Shown piece by piece: positions 36,691-47,730 of a DNA stretch of 64,000 nucleotides. The notes below the pieces were generated by a model. It did no database searches and was not told where the DNA came from. It saw only the letters and a program-made list of their open reading frames with translations. Location of the stretch: NCBI RefSeq assembly GCF_026213295.1, contig NC_079425.1:11202909-11266908 (forward strand), given 5' to 3'. The first letter of the stretch is position 1; each line of letters opens with the position of its first letter. The position numbers were made by a program, and so were the translations under genes. The DNA is from Gadus chalcogrammus. Its lineage: Eukaryota > Chordata > Actinopteri > Gadiformes > Gadidae.

Positions 36691-36765
36691 GCCTCTTCCA
36701 CCGGAAGCGTAAAGATATCCGTAAACCGCGTCTGATTGGATAGATAGATGTGACGTCAGTAACAT
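36681..36765. promoter_or_regulatory. Bidirectional KIF18A/METTL15 promoter core
   Basis: Between the two divergent candidate first exons lie a CHR-like TTTGAA (36683-36688), an ETS-type ACCGGAAGC (36700-36708), an inverted CCAAT box ATTGG (36735-36739) and a palindromic CRE TGACGTCA (36751-36758), with no TATA box. Read on the minus strand the order is CRE, CCAAT, ETS, CHR, which fits a cell-cycle gene such as KIF18A controlled through NF-Y and the DREAM/MuvB CHR element. The ETS site suits a mitochondrial housekeeping gene such as METTL15. The motifs are seen directly. Their function is inferred. Confidence 0.6.
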
Positions 36766-36802
36766 GCTGCTAGGGTAGGAGGAGTTAAGCTCGCCAACCA
36801 AG
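36765..36802 (+). other. METTL15: Candidate METTL15 non-coding first exon
   Basis: A strong plus-strand donor, CCAAG|GTAAGC, sits at 36803, about 45 bases after the CRE. The coding exon at 38279 begins right after an acceptor, TTTGACAG, with only four bases before the ATG, so an upstream UTR exon is needed. The 5' limit shown is approximate. Confidence 0.45.
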
Positions 36803-38278
36803 GTAAGCTAACCAAATCAAGTTCCAATCTTGAATACCACTTTTGGTCAATTTCCCCCAGCAATACCAATGAGCTATTTAGCTACACAACAGCTTGTTGT
36901 TGCTGACTGTGTAATACATCACTACAGTTACGCACCTATGCCAATGTCTCTATTTGTTGCGTTCGTGGTGTGATTAAACAGCCAAGGTTGTGACAGCTAA
37001 AGCCCAAACATCTCCCCGCCACTCAGTGAGTGCACTACACACGTTTTTAAAAAAGAACACCTGACTTTACTTGTTACATTATCGACAATAACCAGACATC
37101 TGCGCAGAACTCCTAATCGTTAATGATGTAAGAGCATTGTTAAACTCGAGGGCAGCTAACACCCAGACTATTTGCAAGGTTACAGATTTTTCACACATGT
37201 ATCAACACTGGGTAAAATTGTCGTTTCCATTCAAATAATTACGCATGTTCAAGTTGGCTGCACACACCACTTGAAATTTTCAATTTGATGTACTAAGTAA
37301 GCGATATGTATGAAGATAGAAGTTAAGGTCCGGATTTAGTGTCAGCATGGATCCAGCGGATGCGAAAGGCAATGAGTCCATCGCCAATCAGCTGTGGTGG
37401 GAAAATGGGATGCTGGTGTCTATGCAAGTGAAAGCCTTTGCTTACACCTATAAAGCACAATTGAATCTCACTATCTTAATAGGATAAAGGTTCAAGTGTC
37501 TACAGGTAAACGTTAAGGGTCATAGGCCTACTTGTGTTCATTTGACTCATTGCTACTGTTTGGGATTGTATTGTATATTAAAAGTAAAATAAAACGTCAT
37601 TCAGAGCAAGTTTGGCGACCGTTAGGTCATATTCTAACTGGGCACGAGTTGCGACAATATGCACAATGGATTTGATGGGCAAAAGTGGAATTTCCAGCCA
37701 CCTTCTCCTTATTTGTCTTTGACAGAAAATCAAGAAACTTAGCAGTTCACTTTGTGATTATTGTGTTATATCCAATCAGACAAAACGTTTTGGACCAGTG
37801 GATATGAACATTTAAAGGTTGAGTGAAATCCACCTTTTTGCTGAGCACTTCAATGGCTAGACTATTTCACTATAATTATAATTGTATAACTTTAACCAAT
37901 TTAAGACGTCTACACTAAAGGGTTTTTAGTGTATATTTCCTCTTCATGGTGATCTCTTAAGCTGACGGTGACATTAATCAATATGCAAATGTTGAAATTG
38001 TTTTTCAAGGTTTTCATTGATTGACTTTTTAGCAGAATAGCTTCAGTATTTCAGGTTTAGTGTTCACATAATTTTTTTTTTTGCCAATGGCTCTACTTGT
38101 TTCAGAAATGTTTAGGTCTTTGGTATACACAGACTCTGTACTGTACACTGTGTTTGTTTACTATTTCTTATGTCATTCTTTTTCCATAACATAAAAATTG
38201 TATTTTCTTCTTCCCTATTCAAAGAAATGTATTTACCTAATATATTTCCTCTTCTTTTTCGTAAAATGCTTTTGACAG
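36803..38278 (+). other. METTL15: METTL15 5' UTR intron (presumed)
   Basis: About 1.5 kb from the GTAAGC donor to the TTTGACAG acceptor. It contains one small open frame at 37347-37487 and otherwise AT-rich sequence with no recognised feature. Confidence 0.45.
37347..37487 (+). other. 46-codon open frame, unassigned
   Basis: Begins MDPADAKGNESIANQ and ends in TAA, between the presumed METTL15 UTR exon and its coding exon. The MDPAD start is reminiscent of gag N-termini of fish Ty3/gypsy elements, but nothing else supports that. It may be chance. Confidence 0.15.
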
Positions 38279-38282
38279 GACC

Positions 38283-38513
38283 ATGAAGAACCTCATATTC
38301 AGGCTCGTGAGCTTGAGTTCAAGGAGTGACATTTCTACAGCATGTACGAGACACCATGGGAGATTCTATCTGCACGTTTGGGCATCTGGTTTGTCCTACA
38401 GACATTGCCACCAGAGTACATCACAACTTCCTCCTCTGATCGCTGAACAGCCACTTCACAAGCCTGTGATGTTAAACGAGGTGCTTCATTGCTTAGACAT
38501 CCAACCAGGACAG
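38283..38513 (+). CDS. METTL15: METTL15 coding exon 1 (mitochondrial presequence and family N-terminus)
   Basis: The ATG follows the acceptor TTTGACAG and four UTR bases. It encodes 77 codons, starting MKNLIFRLVSLSSRSDIS, rich in Arg/Ser/Leu and poor in acidic residues, as expected for a mitochondrial targeting peptide. The exon ends HKPVMLNEVLHCLDIQPGQ, the conserved start of the RsmH methyltransferase fold (H-x-P-V-x-L-x-E). The donor is GTAAAG at 38514 in phase 0, which joins correctly to VVLDMTFGGGG of exon 2. In this window the next exon 2 downstream is the copy B one at 60174. Exons 3-5 appear only upstream, next to copy A. The frame is intact. Confidence 0.92.
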
Positions 38514-40241
38514 GTAAAGTCCATTTATCTTAATATTTCAATGTGGCTTCAAAAGTTGGCCTTTTGAGTGTTATCCCCTAACATAAGTAAAACCACATTC
38601 AATAGCCTTATCTTAGTTTTTTTTTTTAAAAAACGTATTGCATGTGTTTTATTGTCTCAGATTATGTCCTTTTAGTTAGGGTGTTTTGTTATAGACAGCA
38701 GGACACTACAGAGTGATTTAAAGTGTAGGCTTATACAGATGTGTGCTGATCATTATGGAAGCTGGTCAGTCACCTCACATCTGCAATACAGCAGTTTGAT
38801 GGCAAATAAAGTACAACCTAAATAAGAGCCATGAGGTACACCAAATGCTAACCTTCATTATAGTGACCCAAAAATGTCACCGTAGCCATATTCTTGAGGA
38901 GTGCAGTCTCTGTATTGTGCATCACTCACTTTTTCACCCAAAGATGACTCGACAAAATAGGCTTAGTCATCCCTGGCATGTGGATGATTTCAGTATGACA
39001 GATTCACAACTACCGGTATATACAGAGTTCCTTTTGATAGAAAAGGTAACTCCTGCTCACACTTAACAAATATGTTCTCTCTCGGATATTGGTATTTCTC
39101 CAGGGGGAAAAAATGATTCCCTTGTTACTATTTGGTAGATTGTATTTCTAAATATTTCATTGAGATTCAGCCTTTGCTTTCTGAATAATTAGTCTATTTA
39201 TTTTTGGAATGGTTTTCCTGCTTATTACTATAAGTACACATGCTCTGTTTCATCTCTATCTTCCACCACTGCTCACAGATCACAAAAATAGTTTCGGAAA
39301 AAAGATATACATAAAAATATACAAAAATATACACACTTGCTGTGGCTGTCACATTATTGTCGCGGTAGCAGTGGTATATCGAGCAATTGTTTACCATGAT
39401 TATCCCACATGATGGTGATGGTCAATTTCAAATTTGTAGTTGTGTTAAAAGTTACTCACCTCATTTACTTGCATATACTTTGTCCGTAAGTGCAGTAGGG
39501 CTTTGACTGGCATCCTAGGTGTCGGATAATATTGATGATCCAGCTATTGATATAAATTGATGAGAAATTTGAGATTTTACCCACAATCTGCTTTTTGGCA
39601 CATTCCAATATGATGGGTGCTATGCTCATAATAACTGTTTTGCCTATAAACCATAAAAGATCCATTTGTAATTCTCTTCATCAAAGAGAAAAGCAGCTCA
39701 AGCTGCTGTAGGTAAATTTCAACAGAAAAGAAAACCAATAGAGGGTAAGAAAGCAAGATCTTCTCCTATTTTTAGGTAGAATAATTTGGTTAACCTTCAA
39801 TGTACCAACCCTTGTTTGAAGGAATCAAAGAATAATTCACAAGATTATAGAACAAATTCATATTTTGTTGTTTTTTCTTTACGCAGGTGCAACATTCTGT
39901 TTAGACACTTTAGGTGGCTGGGGTGTTAGTTGCCTGGCTTTCACTCAATGTATGTACTCTCAGGACAGATGGGCATGAGTCAAAAGCCTTCTGGTACTGT
40001 GGACAACTCGAGAATTGAAGCCTTCCCTTCTTATTACACGGCCCAGGCAAGTGGGGGCCCTGGGTCAACAAGTTAGTCAGGAAATTGTGGCACCGTAGTT
40101 GGCAGGACATAGGGTGCTGCATCGCTCCTGTTTGAACTTTAACGCCTCAGAACTCCTCTGCAAGCCGCCCATTTGCCAACTGTCCGAAGCCGGCTTACCA
40201 TTCTTGCAGCACATACAAGACTGCCCCTTGCTATAATGCGC

Positions 40242-40256
40242 AATATATATATATAG
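40242..40256. repeat. Short TA repeat
   Basis: ATATATATATA in intron 1. Confidence 0.6.
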
Positions 40257-41050
40257 TGGTATACCGTGAAATGGTATTTTATAAAGGCACATTATCGACT
40301 TTAAGCTTTTCATACATAATATTTGGACTGAACCGGTAGTGAATTAACATCCTGTACCCCACTTTATGCAATTTTCAGCCAATCATGGGTCAGTAGTAGG
40401 CAATTCATAAATTATGGCCAAATGGGAAAAAAATGTACCCTCTGTCAGGTCATTCATTAACAACTTAAATCAGAGAAATAATATGATTATTATTTTGTTT
40501 TTCTCTAGTTGGTCTAGCCAGAGTGCCTAATGGAGTGCTTAAATAATGACGGGTATCTAAGAGCAAATACTGCAATTGCACCTCAGTGGCTAAGTGGGGC
40601 CTTTCAACGCTCTGCTGCCTCCTTTGCATGATTAAACCTTTCCATTGATATATTTTCAGGTAGAAAACTAGTCTAATTTTGTTTGTCTTTTTGAGACTCT
40701 TATGGATGGTTTTTATCAGTCCATTTTTGTCACATTTTCAATGTTTTAATGTTATATTTCTGTATATAATCTATATGTTGTGTTGTACGCATAGGGGCCA
40801 TCAGTAATAACCCCCAGTTTTAACTTAAATATTATAGTTTTTTAAACAATGAATAGGCTATTTGGTTTGGAATGTCCTTCAAGTAAATATACAAATAAAT
40901 ACATTCATAAGAGAAATGCTCATGAAATAAATATGATTATATAGGAAATACATATAAAAATAAATATAAAAAAATATAAACGAGTAAAGAGATCAATAAA
41001 TAAATATTTTTTTATGAAATATTTTATGTCTGAGAGTGATTATTTTTTTA

Positions 41051-41336
41051 TTAAAGGGGACCTATCATACCACCAGGTGTGAGTGTGATTAGCCATTACA
41101 AGCCGTTTTCAAAATGTGCAGCATTGTGACATCACAGGTGGGTGTGCCCACCTAGATGTGTGACGGATAGATGAGCAACGTTTACTTCAGTCCACTGGGT
41201 AGGCTGGTAGACTGATCTATCCAGCACACATCTAGGTGGACACGCCCACCTGTGATGTCACAATGCTGCACATTTTCAAACCTGCTTGTAATGGCTAATC
41301 ACACTCACACTTGGTGGTATGATATGCACCCTTTAA
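41051..41336. mobile_element. Palindromic TTAA-bounded MITE
   Basis: About 286 bp, with inverted arms of about 115 bp. It starts TTAAAGGGGACCTATCATAC and ends GTATGATATGCACCCTTTAA. The arms share GTGAGTGTGATTAGCCATTA, AATGTGCAGCATTGTGACAT and CCACCTAGATGTGTG in inverted order. There is no ORF. It is a different family from the palindrome at 34343 but has the same terminal architecture. Confidence 0.82.
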
Positions 41337-41600
41337 GGGAAATAATCTCATATAATAAATCTAACAATGCCAACTGTATTTATTTTAGGGGTCTTCTGTT
41401 ATTTTCAAATGAGTGGGGGGGCATGGTTATTTCATCGATTCAGACCGAAGCAACAGCACCAGAACAGCATCAAATTATTGAATATACAGCAGCACTGAAT
41501 ATACGAGAGGCTGGAAACATTCTGGGGGACAGACGCACTGTAGGCTACATGGTGCGTTCTACTCATGGGTGTTCATAAGACATTATAATACATCCACATG

Positions 41601-41690
41601 CAGGGCCGGCCCAAGCCTTTTTGGTGCCCTAGGCAAAATCATTGTATGGTGCCCCTCTATTGTCCAACATGCCACAACATTACCTTACAT
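41601..41690 (+). mobile_element. Dispersed repeat fragment (GGGCCGGCCC type)
   Basis: The sequence CAGGGCCGGCCCAAGCCTTT, followed by TTGGTGCCCTAGGCAAAAT, resembles an abundant vertebrate transposon-derived motif. Its boundaries and family are not resolved here. Confidence 0.35.
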
Positions 41691-43618
41691 CGCAAACTTG
41701 ACCCCTGTCAAAACTCACCAAGGCTGGGGTACTAATGACAAAATAAACAAAAAATGTTATTATTTTTTTACGCTTGGCTGTTTATGGTTGAGACCCTGTT
41801 GTCCTGTCCTGTCTATGGAACAACTAGCGCGGCAGTAGGTTGGAACTGGAAACACAAATTCCAGCTTCGGGAAACCTAGAAGTCAACAGACTATAATTAT
41901 GGACTCTTCTTTTTTATGGATAATGGTGGATGCGATCCTAAGCAGATTTGACACCAATTATCTCTGCCTTCTTTGAAAACTGACAAAGTGTCTTCGGAGC
42001 ACGGTCACTCAAGTAGATGTAAATTAGCTCCAAGAGGTAAATTGGAATAATAGCTGCATGATTTATCAGCACCTTTCTAATGAGTGGCACAGTAATTTCT
42101 ACCGAAACAAATGTTTTGTTTGGGCTTGATAATATCGAACCACTGTTAAAGATCTTTGCCCTTGAATCACTAAGGGGGCAAAATCGCGTATCTCGAGACC
42201 CCCACAATACATGACAATCAGTGTCGACCTCAGCCCTTGCTTAAAAAATATAAACATATTACTTTATTCCACTATATTGAATAATTTTTATCATTTATAT
42301 TGACATTCATCTATATATTTATTGCCTCATTTTTCAGTATTTATTTCGTAGCCATATTTAGTTATTTTGTAGCAATATTTATGGATCATGCTTTTATTTA
42401 TTTAATATTGACCTTAATGGCATTCGATCATTTTGGACTTGTGATGCTGATTATAGTAAATTACTAGAAATTGAGTTGTTTTCAAGAGTTAATGTCAACA
42501 CAAGACATTTGCACTCCGTAATCACCACAACCTGTTATTAACACTATCAATGTTCAAGGTCAAGTCTCCAGTCAAGTTGCAACTATCCCCCTTTTTTGTA
42601 ACTCGTACCGAGCAACACATCTTTGAATAGGTTGATACCAAGTACGTATCTGATACCAAGTCATTTTTTTCTTTTCTTTTTTTATTGAGCTAAAGGAAAT
42701 TAGTTGTATGCCTTTTAAAGAAAGATAAGAATGCATGGACAGAGCATTACAGAGTTTAGTTTGGACTAGTTTAGGAAAGGAGCTATAATGAAAATGTTTT
42801 TGGAAAATTGTATGAAATCCAACGTATGTGTGTGTATTCACACGCCGGTAATTACAAGGGTTATGCACCAGAGACATAAGGTTACACAAAAAATGATATT
42901 CATCTCGTCAGACATTTTCATAAATGTGCCCACACCCAGCCCAGACTCAAATCAACCGCCATCTGCCTTTATCCGACCACTCCGTCCGTTGCCTCTTGTC
43001 TGACCCGTTCGGCAGAAACTATTGCCAACTACACGGTAGCGTGTACGTTTTGCGCTTGCGCGAGATGCAATAAGTCTCCTTAACATCGGGTGGAGCTAGT
43101 CTTGGGCCAGTAATCCAAAACAGGAAAACAGGAAATGACGGAACGGAGTGCAGACCATACATTTAAGCTAATTTCTTTGGTCCACGCAGCCATGGCTTCC
43201 AGAAATATGCAGAAATATCCCAAAATGCGATGCAACGACAAAGTGTAGTTTGTAACTGCGCCATCTCTGTTTAAGTTGTTTGTTTAACATCGTCACTTCC
43301 GCCCTTCCCAAACAACGCGCCAATTCGCTAGCACAAAACCAATCAGAGTATCCAATGGCTCCTATCCCCAAACCCTCCAAACACTCTGTTTTTGGAGATT
43401 TATTTGTGATTGGTAGTTAAACAACTTTCACACAGCTCCCTGTTTTAAAAAATAGTTTAAAACCGATTTCACAATGACATATAATTATCAAACAGTACAA
43501 CGTTCTCATCATACTATGATGCTGCATTACAAATCTTGTTTTTGAAGTAAGGAAATCTCAAACTAAAAATATACCCCAGTTGAACCATTCTTATCTGGTC
43601 ATTTGAAATATTTGTGTC

Positions 43619-44098
43619 TAAGGCCGTGTTCACGCCTACGAAAATGATCCGCCCCTGATGCATGCGCATCAAGCCTGCGCCATTTTATACAAACTTACTG
43701 TCAAAGAAGAAAAAAACAGGAACCGAAAACGATGAACAAAATAGCGGTTGTTAAACCTTGTAGATTGAGCATAAAATACTTTTCACTCTACAGTTACTAA
43801 TTATATTTACCAAGACAGTTTTCACCTCGGAGGATGCTGCAAAAATAATACAAATCAAATCATATATCTAACGTTGCCAACCTGGTGGGTGGAGCGATGA
43901 CGTCATCGTTTGCGTATCTTGGGTTCTCATGAATCCTAAAACGAAAAGGCGGGGTCGTTTTTCTTCTTTTCACCCTGGAACCTGGTTTTAAAAGAGTGTG
44001 TTTGCAGGCACCGAAAACTCCTCCTGGGCGGTCGGACCAAACATGCAAGACCTCTGCGTTTTTAGACAAAAATTCGCAGCCGTGTGAACAGGGCCTAA
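43619..44098. mobile_element. TAA-bounded TIR MITE
   Basis: The left end TAAGGCCGTGTTCACGCCTACG is inverted at the right end as CGCAGCCGTGTGAACAGGGCCTAA, with a short TIR of about 12 bp and one mismatch. TAA at both ends fits a 3-bp TWA target. About 480 bp with no coding capacity. Probably PIF/Harbinger-like or another cut-and-paste family. Confidence 0.55.
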
Positions 44099-44459
44099 AT
44101 GTTGCTGCCCTACATCTTGTTATCTGTTCAAACAGCTAATGGAATGTAGGCAAATAGCTTAAAGATGTTCTTACCCATCTGTTTAGTAGTCAAGGTAGTG
44201 TAGTGTAAACTATAAATCATTAATATCCTTGCTTCTCATGCACTGTGCATTTCTTTAAGACAGTTTTTTCGTGGAACCGATTTCAGTATTATATCAGGAC
44301 TCTTTCCACATTTTTACTTGTGCTGCTTTTGTTTCTATATAACAGCTATACACATAGGTAAGACTTGCATCTGAATCTTGAGTCTGCATACTAGGCCAAG
44401 CGACCAATACAAGTTGGACTTTTTAATTGAATCAATTTCACCAATTTTGAATGTTTGTC

Positions 44460-44560
44460 TTAAACATGCACTATGTAAGTTATTCCATCAGCAACGTCTA
44501 GTGACTTGAATTGTAGACAACGCCCAAAAGCACATTTATAGACTACAGTAATTGGCTGAA
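44460..44560 (+). mobile_element. Possible transposon end (TTAAACATGCACTATGTAAG)
   Basis: The terminal-like sequence at about 44460 resembles the repeat ends at 4699, 25770 and 47128. No matching right end was found, so this may be a solo or decayed end. Confidence 0.3.
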
Positions 44561-45165
44561 AAAAAAGTTGCTCATTAACTTTACATGAATATAACCTTCC
44601 AGACTTGTATATTGTCATGTGGCAGCCATACTCTTAACAGAAAAAGGAGCTTGACAACACCCAACAACGTCGTGCGGAGGCTTATGAAACGTGAGCAAGC
44701 TTGCTGGTAAACTGTAGTCCAGTCAAACTAATTGCAAAATTGCTATAATTATCATTAAAGGTTTTATGTGATCCCTGGGGACATCCAAATAATAAAAAAG
44801 TATAAAAAATTTCACTTGGAGTGGATCAGGGGTGGATTTTCCGGACCTTCGCGTCACCACATCACACAAGTGACTGACGCTTTGTGCTTGTCTTTGCTTC
44901 AGTTGTATTGGGTTTCTAGGAATTTATTTCACACACAACCATCAGATACAACCTGTTTTGAATTGACATGTGCACTTTGGGGTGTCCCTTAACCCAAAAT
45001 TACAATTTTTTTCCGATCCAATCAACGTCATACAAGTGTGGTTATAAATTTGCATTAGTGATATTTCTTCCATAAATCCAAGATGCACATCAGCACACAG
45101 CTTGAAACCTTAAATATGACCAACCTTGAAACATGCCTTGTCTGTACTGCTACATGCAACCAAAC

Positions 45166-45340
45166 CTGTGCACTATGGACATTATAATGAGCAATTGAGT
45201 CCTTGACAATGGCATTTGCAGCACTTAGTGCTCCAACAAGGATTGAGGAGCAGGGTCCTGGTTGGAATGGAAGGATTAAGGCATGAGTCTTGGATCCTCC
45301 AGCCCCATTTCTCCTGTAGTTGCATATTTTCAATCCATTC
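45166..45340 (-). other. Exon-like minus-strand segment, unidentified
   Basis: Bounded on the minus strand by a CTGTTTCAG acceptor and a CACAG|GTTTGG donor. One frame is open for all 58 codons, including GAGGSKTHALILPFQPGPC and SSILVGALSAANAIVKDSIA. The residue composition looks protein-like. I do not recognise the family. It lies antisense within METTL15 intron 1. It could be an exon of a nested gene, a decayed gene, or chance. Confidence 0.3.
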
Positions 45341-45438
45341 CTGAAACAGATTTTACACTCTGAATCTGTGAAACATGGCAGACGAAGATGTTGGTGGCCA
45401 GTTCGAGGGTGGATAGCCGTTTAGCAGTCAGTCACCTT

Positions 45439-45540
45439 ACCATAGAATCTTTATAGCCTGATGATTGAGAGAATCCTTTTTTCTCCAACTTTGCAGATTA
45501 ATATACTTGGCCTTTCCCCTGCTGCAGCCATTAAATCCTT
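45439..45540 (-). other. Exon-like minus-strand segment, unidentified
   Basis: Between CTACCAAG and a GTAAGG donor-like site. One frame reads DLMAAAGERPSILICKVGEK then RILSIIRL and a stop just before the donor. The sequence looks protein-like but degenerate. It sits between two similar neighbours in the same orientation. Confidence 0.25.
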
Positions 45541-45591
45541 GGTAGCAGATTATGTTTGATACTGATACTGTTCTACTTATGATTCGCTTTC

Positions 45592-45942
45592 TCATACCAG
45601 ACCAAAAGATATCCCATCCCAACTCCAAACACTCGAAAAAGAAATGTTGCTTACATCCTCATTGAACACAACTCTTGCATGCCTAATGTTCAAAAACTTG
45701 ATGAAGAAGACTGCTTTGGCTGGGACATAAAGTACTGCACTCTTGTAGATAGAGGTATTCCTGAAGAATGAGGAGGTCGTTCTGGTTCGGTCATCTCCTA
45801 GAAGGATTTTTATTTGCCTCAATGCTGCTGCCACGGATGTATGAACTTTGAGCTCAGCATTTACCTGAATCTCAACGTTTGACAGAACATTTTTGACATG
45901 GTTGATATGAATGAAACTTTCCAGCCACTCTTTGAATTCCTC
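45592..45942 (-). other. Protein-like minus-strand open frame, unidentified
   Basis: Open for about 115 codons, from a stop near 45945 to TGA at 45592. It includes EFKEWLESFIHINHVKNVLS, LKVHTSVAAALRQIKILLGD and PAKAVFFIKFLNIRHARVVF. A GTAAGC donor-like site falls at 45654, after NED. The amphipathic, charged pattern suggests former coding sequence. No family is recognised. Confidence 0.3.
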
Positions 45943-45949
45943 CTTTTAC

Positions 45950-46551
45950 GACCTCCAAGAAATAGTCAGGCCACACACCCCAGCTGGAGTGCTCCGCTCA
46001 ACTGCCTCAGCTGTACGCCTGGTACCGCCATCGCTAAGAGCAAGCAAAGGTCGCACAACAAAGTCACAACTCATCTCTGTTTTGGCACCGCAATGGTAAA
46101 ACAAGCTCCCTGCTGATGTCAGGATTGCAGAGTTGCTCAACAGCTTCCACAAGAGACTCAAGGCTCACTTGTTCAAAGTTTACCTGGACTCTTCTAAGCC
46201 TACCCCCTTAGCCCCCACCGCCCCTTGTCCTCCCATACCCGTACACCCCAATAACAGCACTTATTGTATGTATAATAATATAATAATAAATGAAATTTAT
46301 ATAGTATATATGTTAGTATATATGTATAGTATGTTCTACGTCCTGGCACACCTGGCACATATAACTACACATATGTGTAGCTTCTCATCCTAGCTATCTT
46401 TGTTGTGTATGGGTAATCGGTTAACCTATCAAGTGTTAGTGCTTAGCACATCCTTACTGTACCGACAGCTATATATCGTTTTTTTTCTCTTTATTCTGAC
46501 AAATGTACTTATTGTTAGTCGCTTTGGATAAAACAGTCTGACTATTACAGT
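45950..46551 (+). mobile_element. LINE (L2/Rex1-like) 3' remnant
   Basis: The plus strand carries, in broken frames, a C-terminal pattern seen in fish non-LTR reverse transcriptases: a WNKLPADVR-like segment and LLNSFHKRLKAHLFKVYLDS. It ends in the widespread 3' tail TTAGTCGCTTTGGATAAAA. The reverse transcriptase core is absent, so this is a 5'-truncated, dead copy. The clade is uncertain. Confidence 0.5.
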
Positions 46552-47040
46552 GTTCACATTATTTGTCTCTGCACAGAACAGTTTGGACTGGATCCTGTTA
46601 AGAGTTTTTTCAAGGATATTGACTTGTCTGGACCAATTAGCACATGAGTATTTGCCAAATAGGAGGCAATAAATAAAAAAAGATGGTGGTGCCAAAGGAA
46701 TGTGTAGCAATTTCTGGAGCAATCTAAATTACTTTATACGGAAAATTTACCGAAATCTGCATTGAAAACTAGAATATAGTTTTCCCCTAGTTCCAAGCGG
46801 ACTCGGCAAGAGCAGAGAGAGCATGAGAATCTCTCTTGTATCCCAACCCTAATGTATGTCTGTTGTCATCAATGTCAAATGTATACATTTCTTTTATGTA
46901 TGTTCTTTATGTGCCTATGACGAGAAATTAAGATGAGAAATGACGGATGGAAACTGAAAAAGAATTTCCCTAAGGGGACAACTAATAAACTAACTAACAA
47001 GATCGGATGGAGTCTTTTGAGAAATGTATTTGGAAGTAAA

Positions 47041-47068
47041 TTGCTGTCTAGCTATTGCTAGACAGCAA
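47041..47068. repeat. Perfect 12-bp hairpin
   Basis: TTGCTGTCTAGC, a 4-base loop TATT, then GCTAGACAGCAA. Function unknown, possibly part of a repeat. Confidence 0.85.
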
Positions 47069-47127
47069 AACGCAAACATGAATATCAGGATGGTATCACA
47101 AGGCTACAAAATGGGTGGAATATTGCT

Positions 47128-47730
47128 TTAAAGATGCTGTAGGTAAGATTTAACAGCTATTATTTGAGTGTAATTTGTTAGAAAGGGCATAGCCATCATT
47201 CACCCATCGGTGAGTGAAATGCGCTGTGAGAATATCCATTTGGAAATGGCTGCACCTGTCTCTGTATGAGCCTTATTAGATTCTAGACTGCTTCTAGGTC
47301 GTTTCTGACAAATCAGGGCATACCTTACCGGATTGGTTTAGAGGAATTCATCCTGTCAATCACAGGTGCGTGAAATGCAACACTTCTCATTGGTGGACGG
47401 AGGGAGCAGAGAGGGAGGGTTCTTTTGGTTGTTTAGTTTGAAAGTACCTTTTTGGTTTTCTTTTGTCTCTTTACAACTCCCAAATCTTCCCTTCATAGGT
47501 AGCACTCTTCAAATCACCATGTGATCTTAATAGTCTAGTAGAGAATAGCCCTCATGTAAATTGTTAACTATAAAGGTACTGTTTCTTAAGATGACACAAT
47601 AGTCCTTGTTCCTACAATTGAGCAGTTCAACTTAAGCTGCGATTGACATTGCGCTCATAGAAGGTTTACAATATTGTATGTAGAGCATATTTTATAATGC
47701 AAAGCCCTACTCCTCTGAATGGCACTTTAA
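47128..47730. mobile_element. TTAA-ended MITE candidate
   Basis: Starts TTAAAGATGCTGTAGGTAAG and ends TGGCACTTTAA, a weak inverted match of about 10 bases. About 600 bp without coding content. The middle (for example the GGCTGCACCTGTCTCTGTAT region) has the look of a dispersed fish repeat. Confidence 0.4.
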
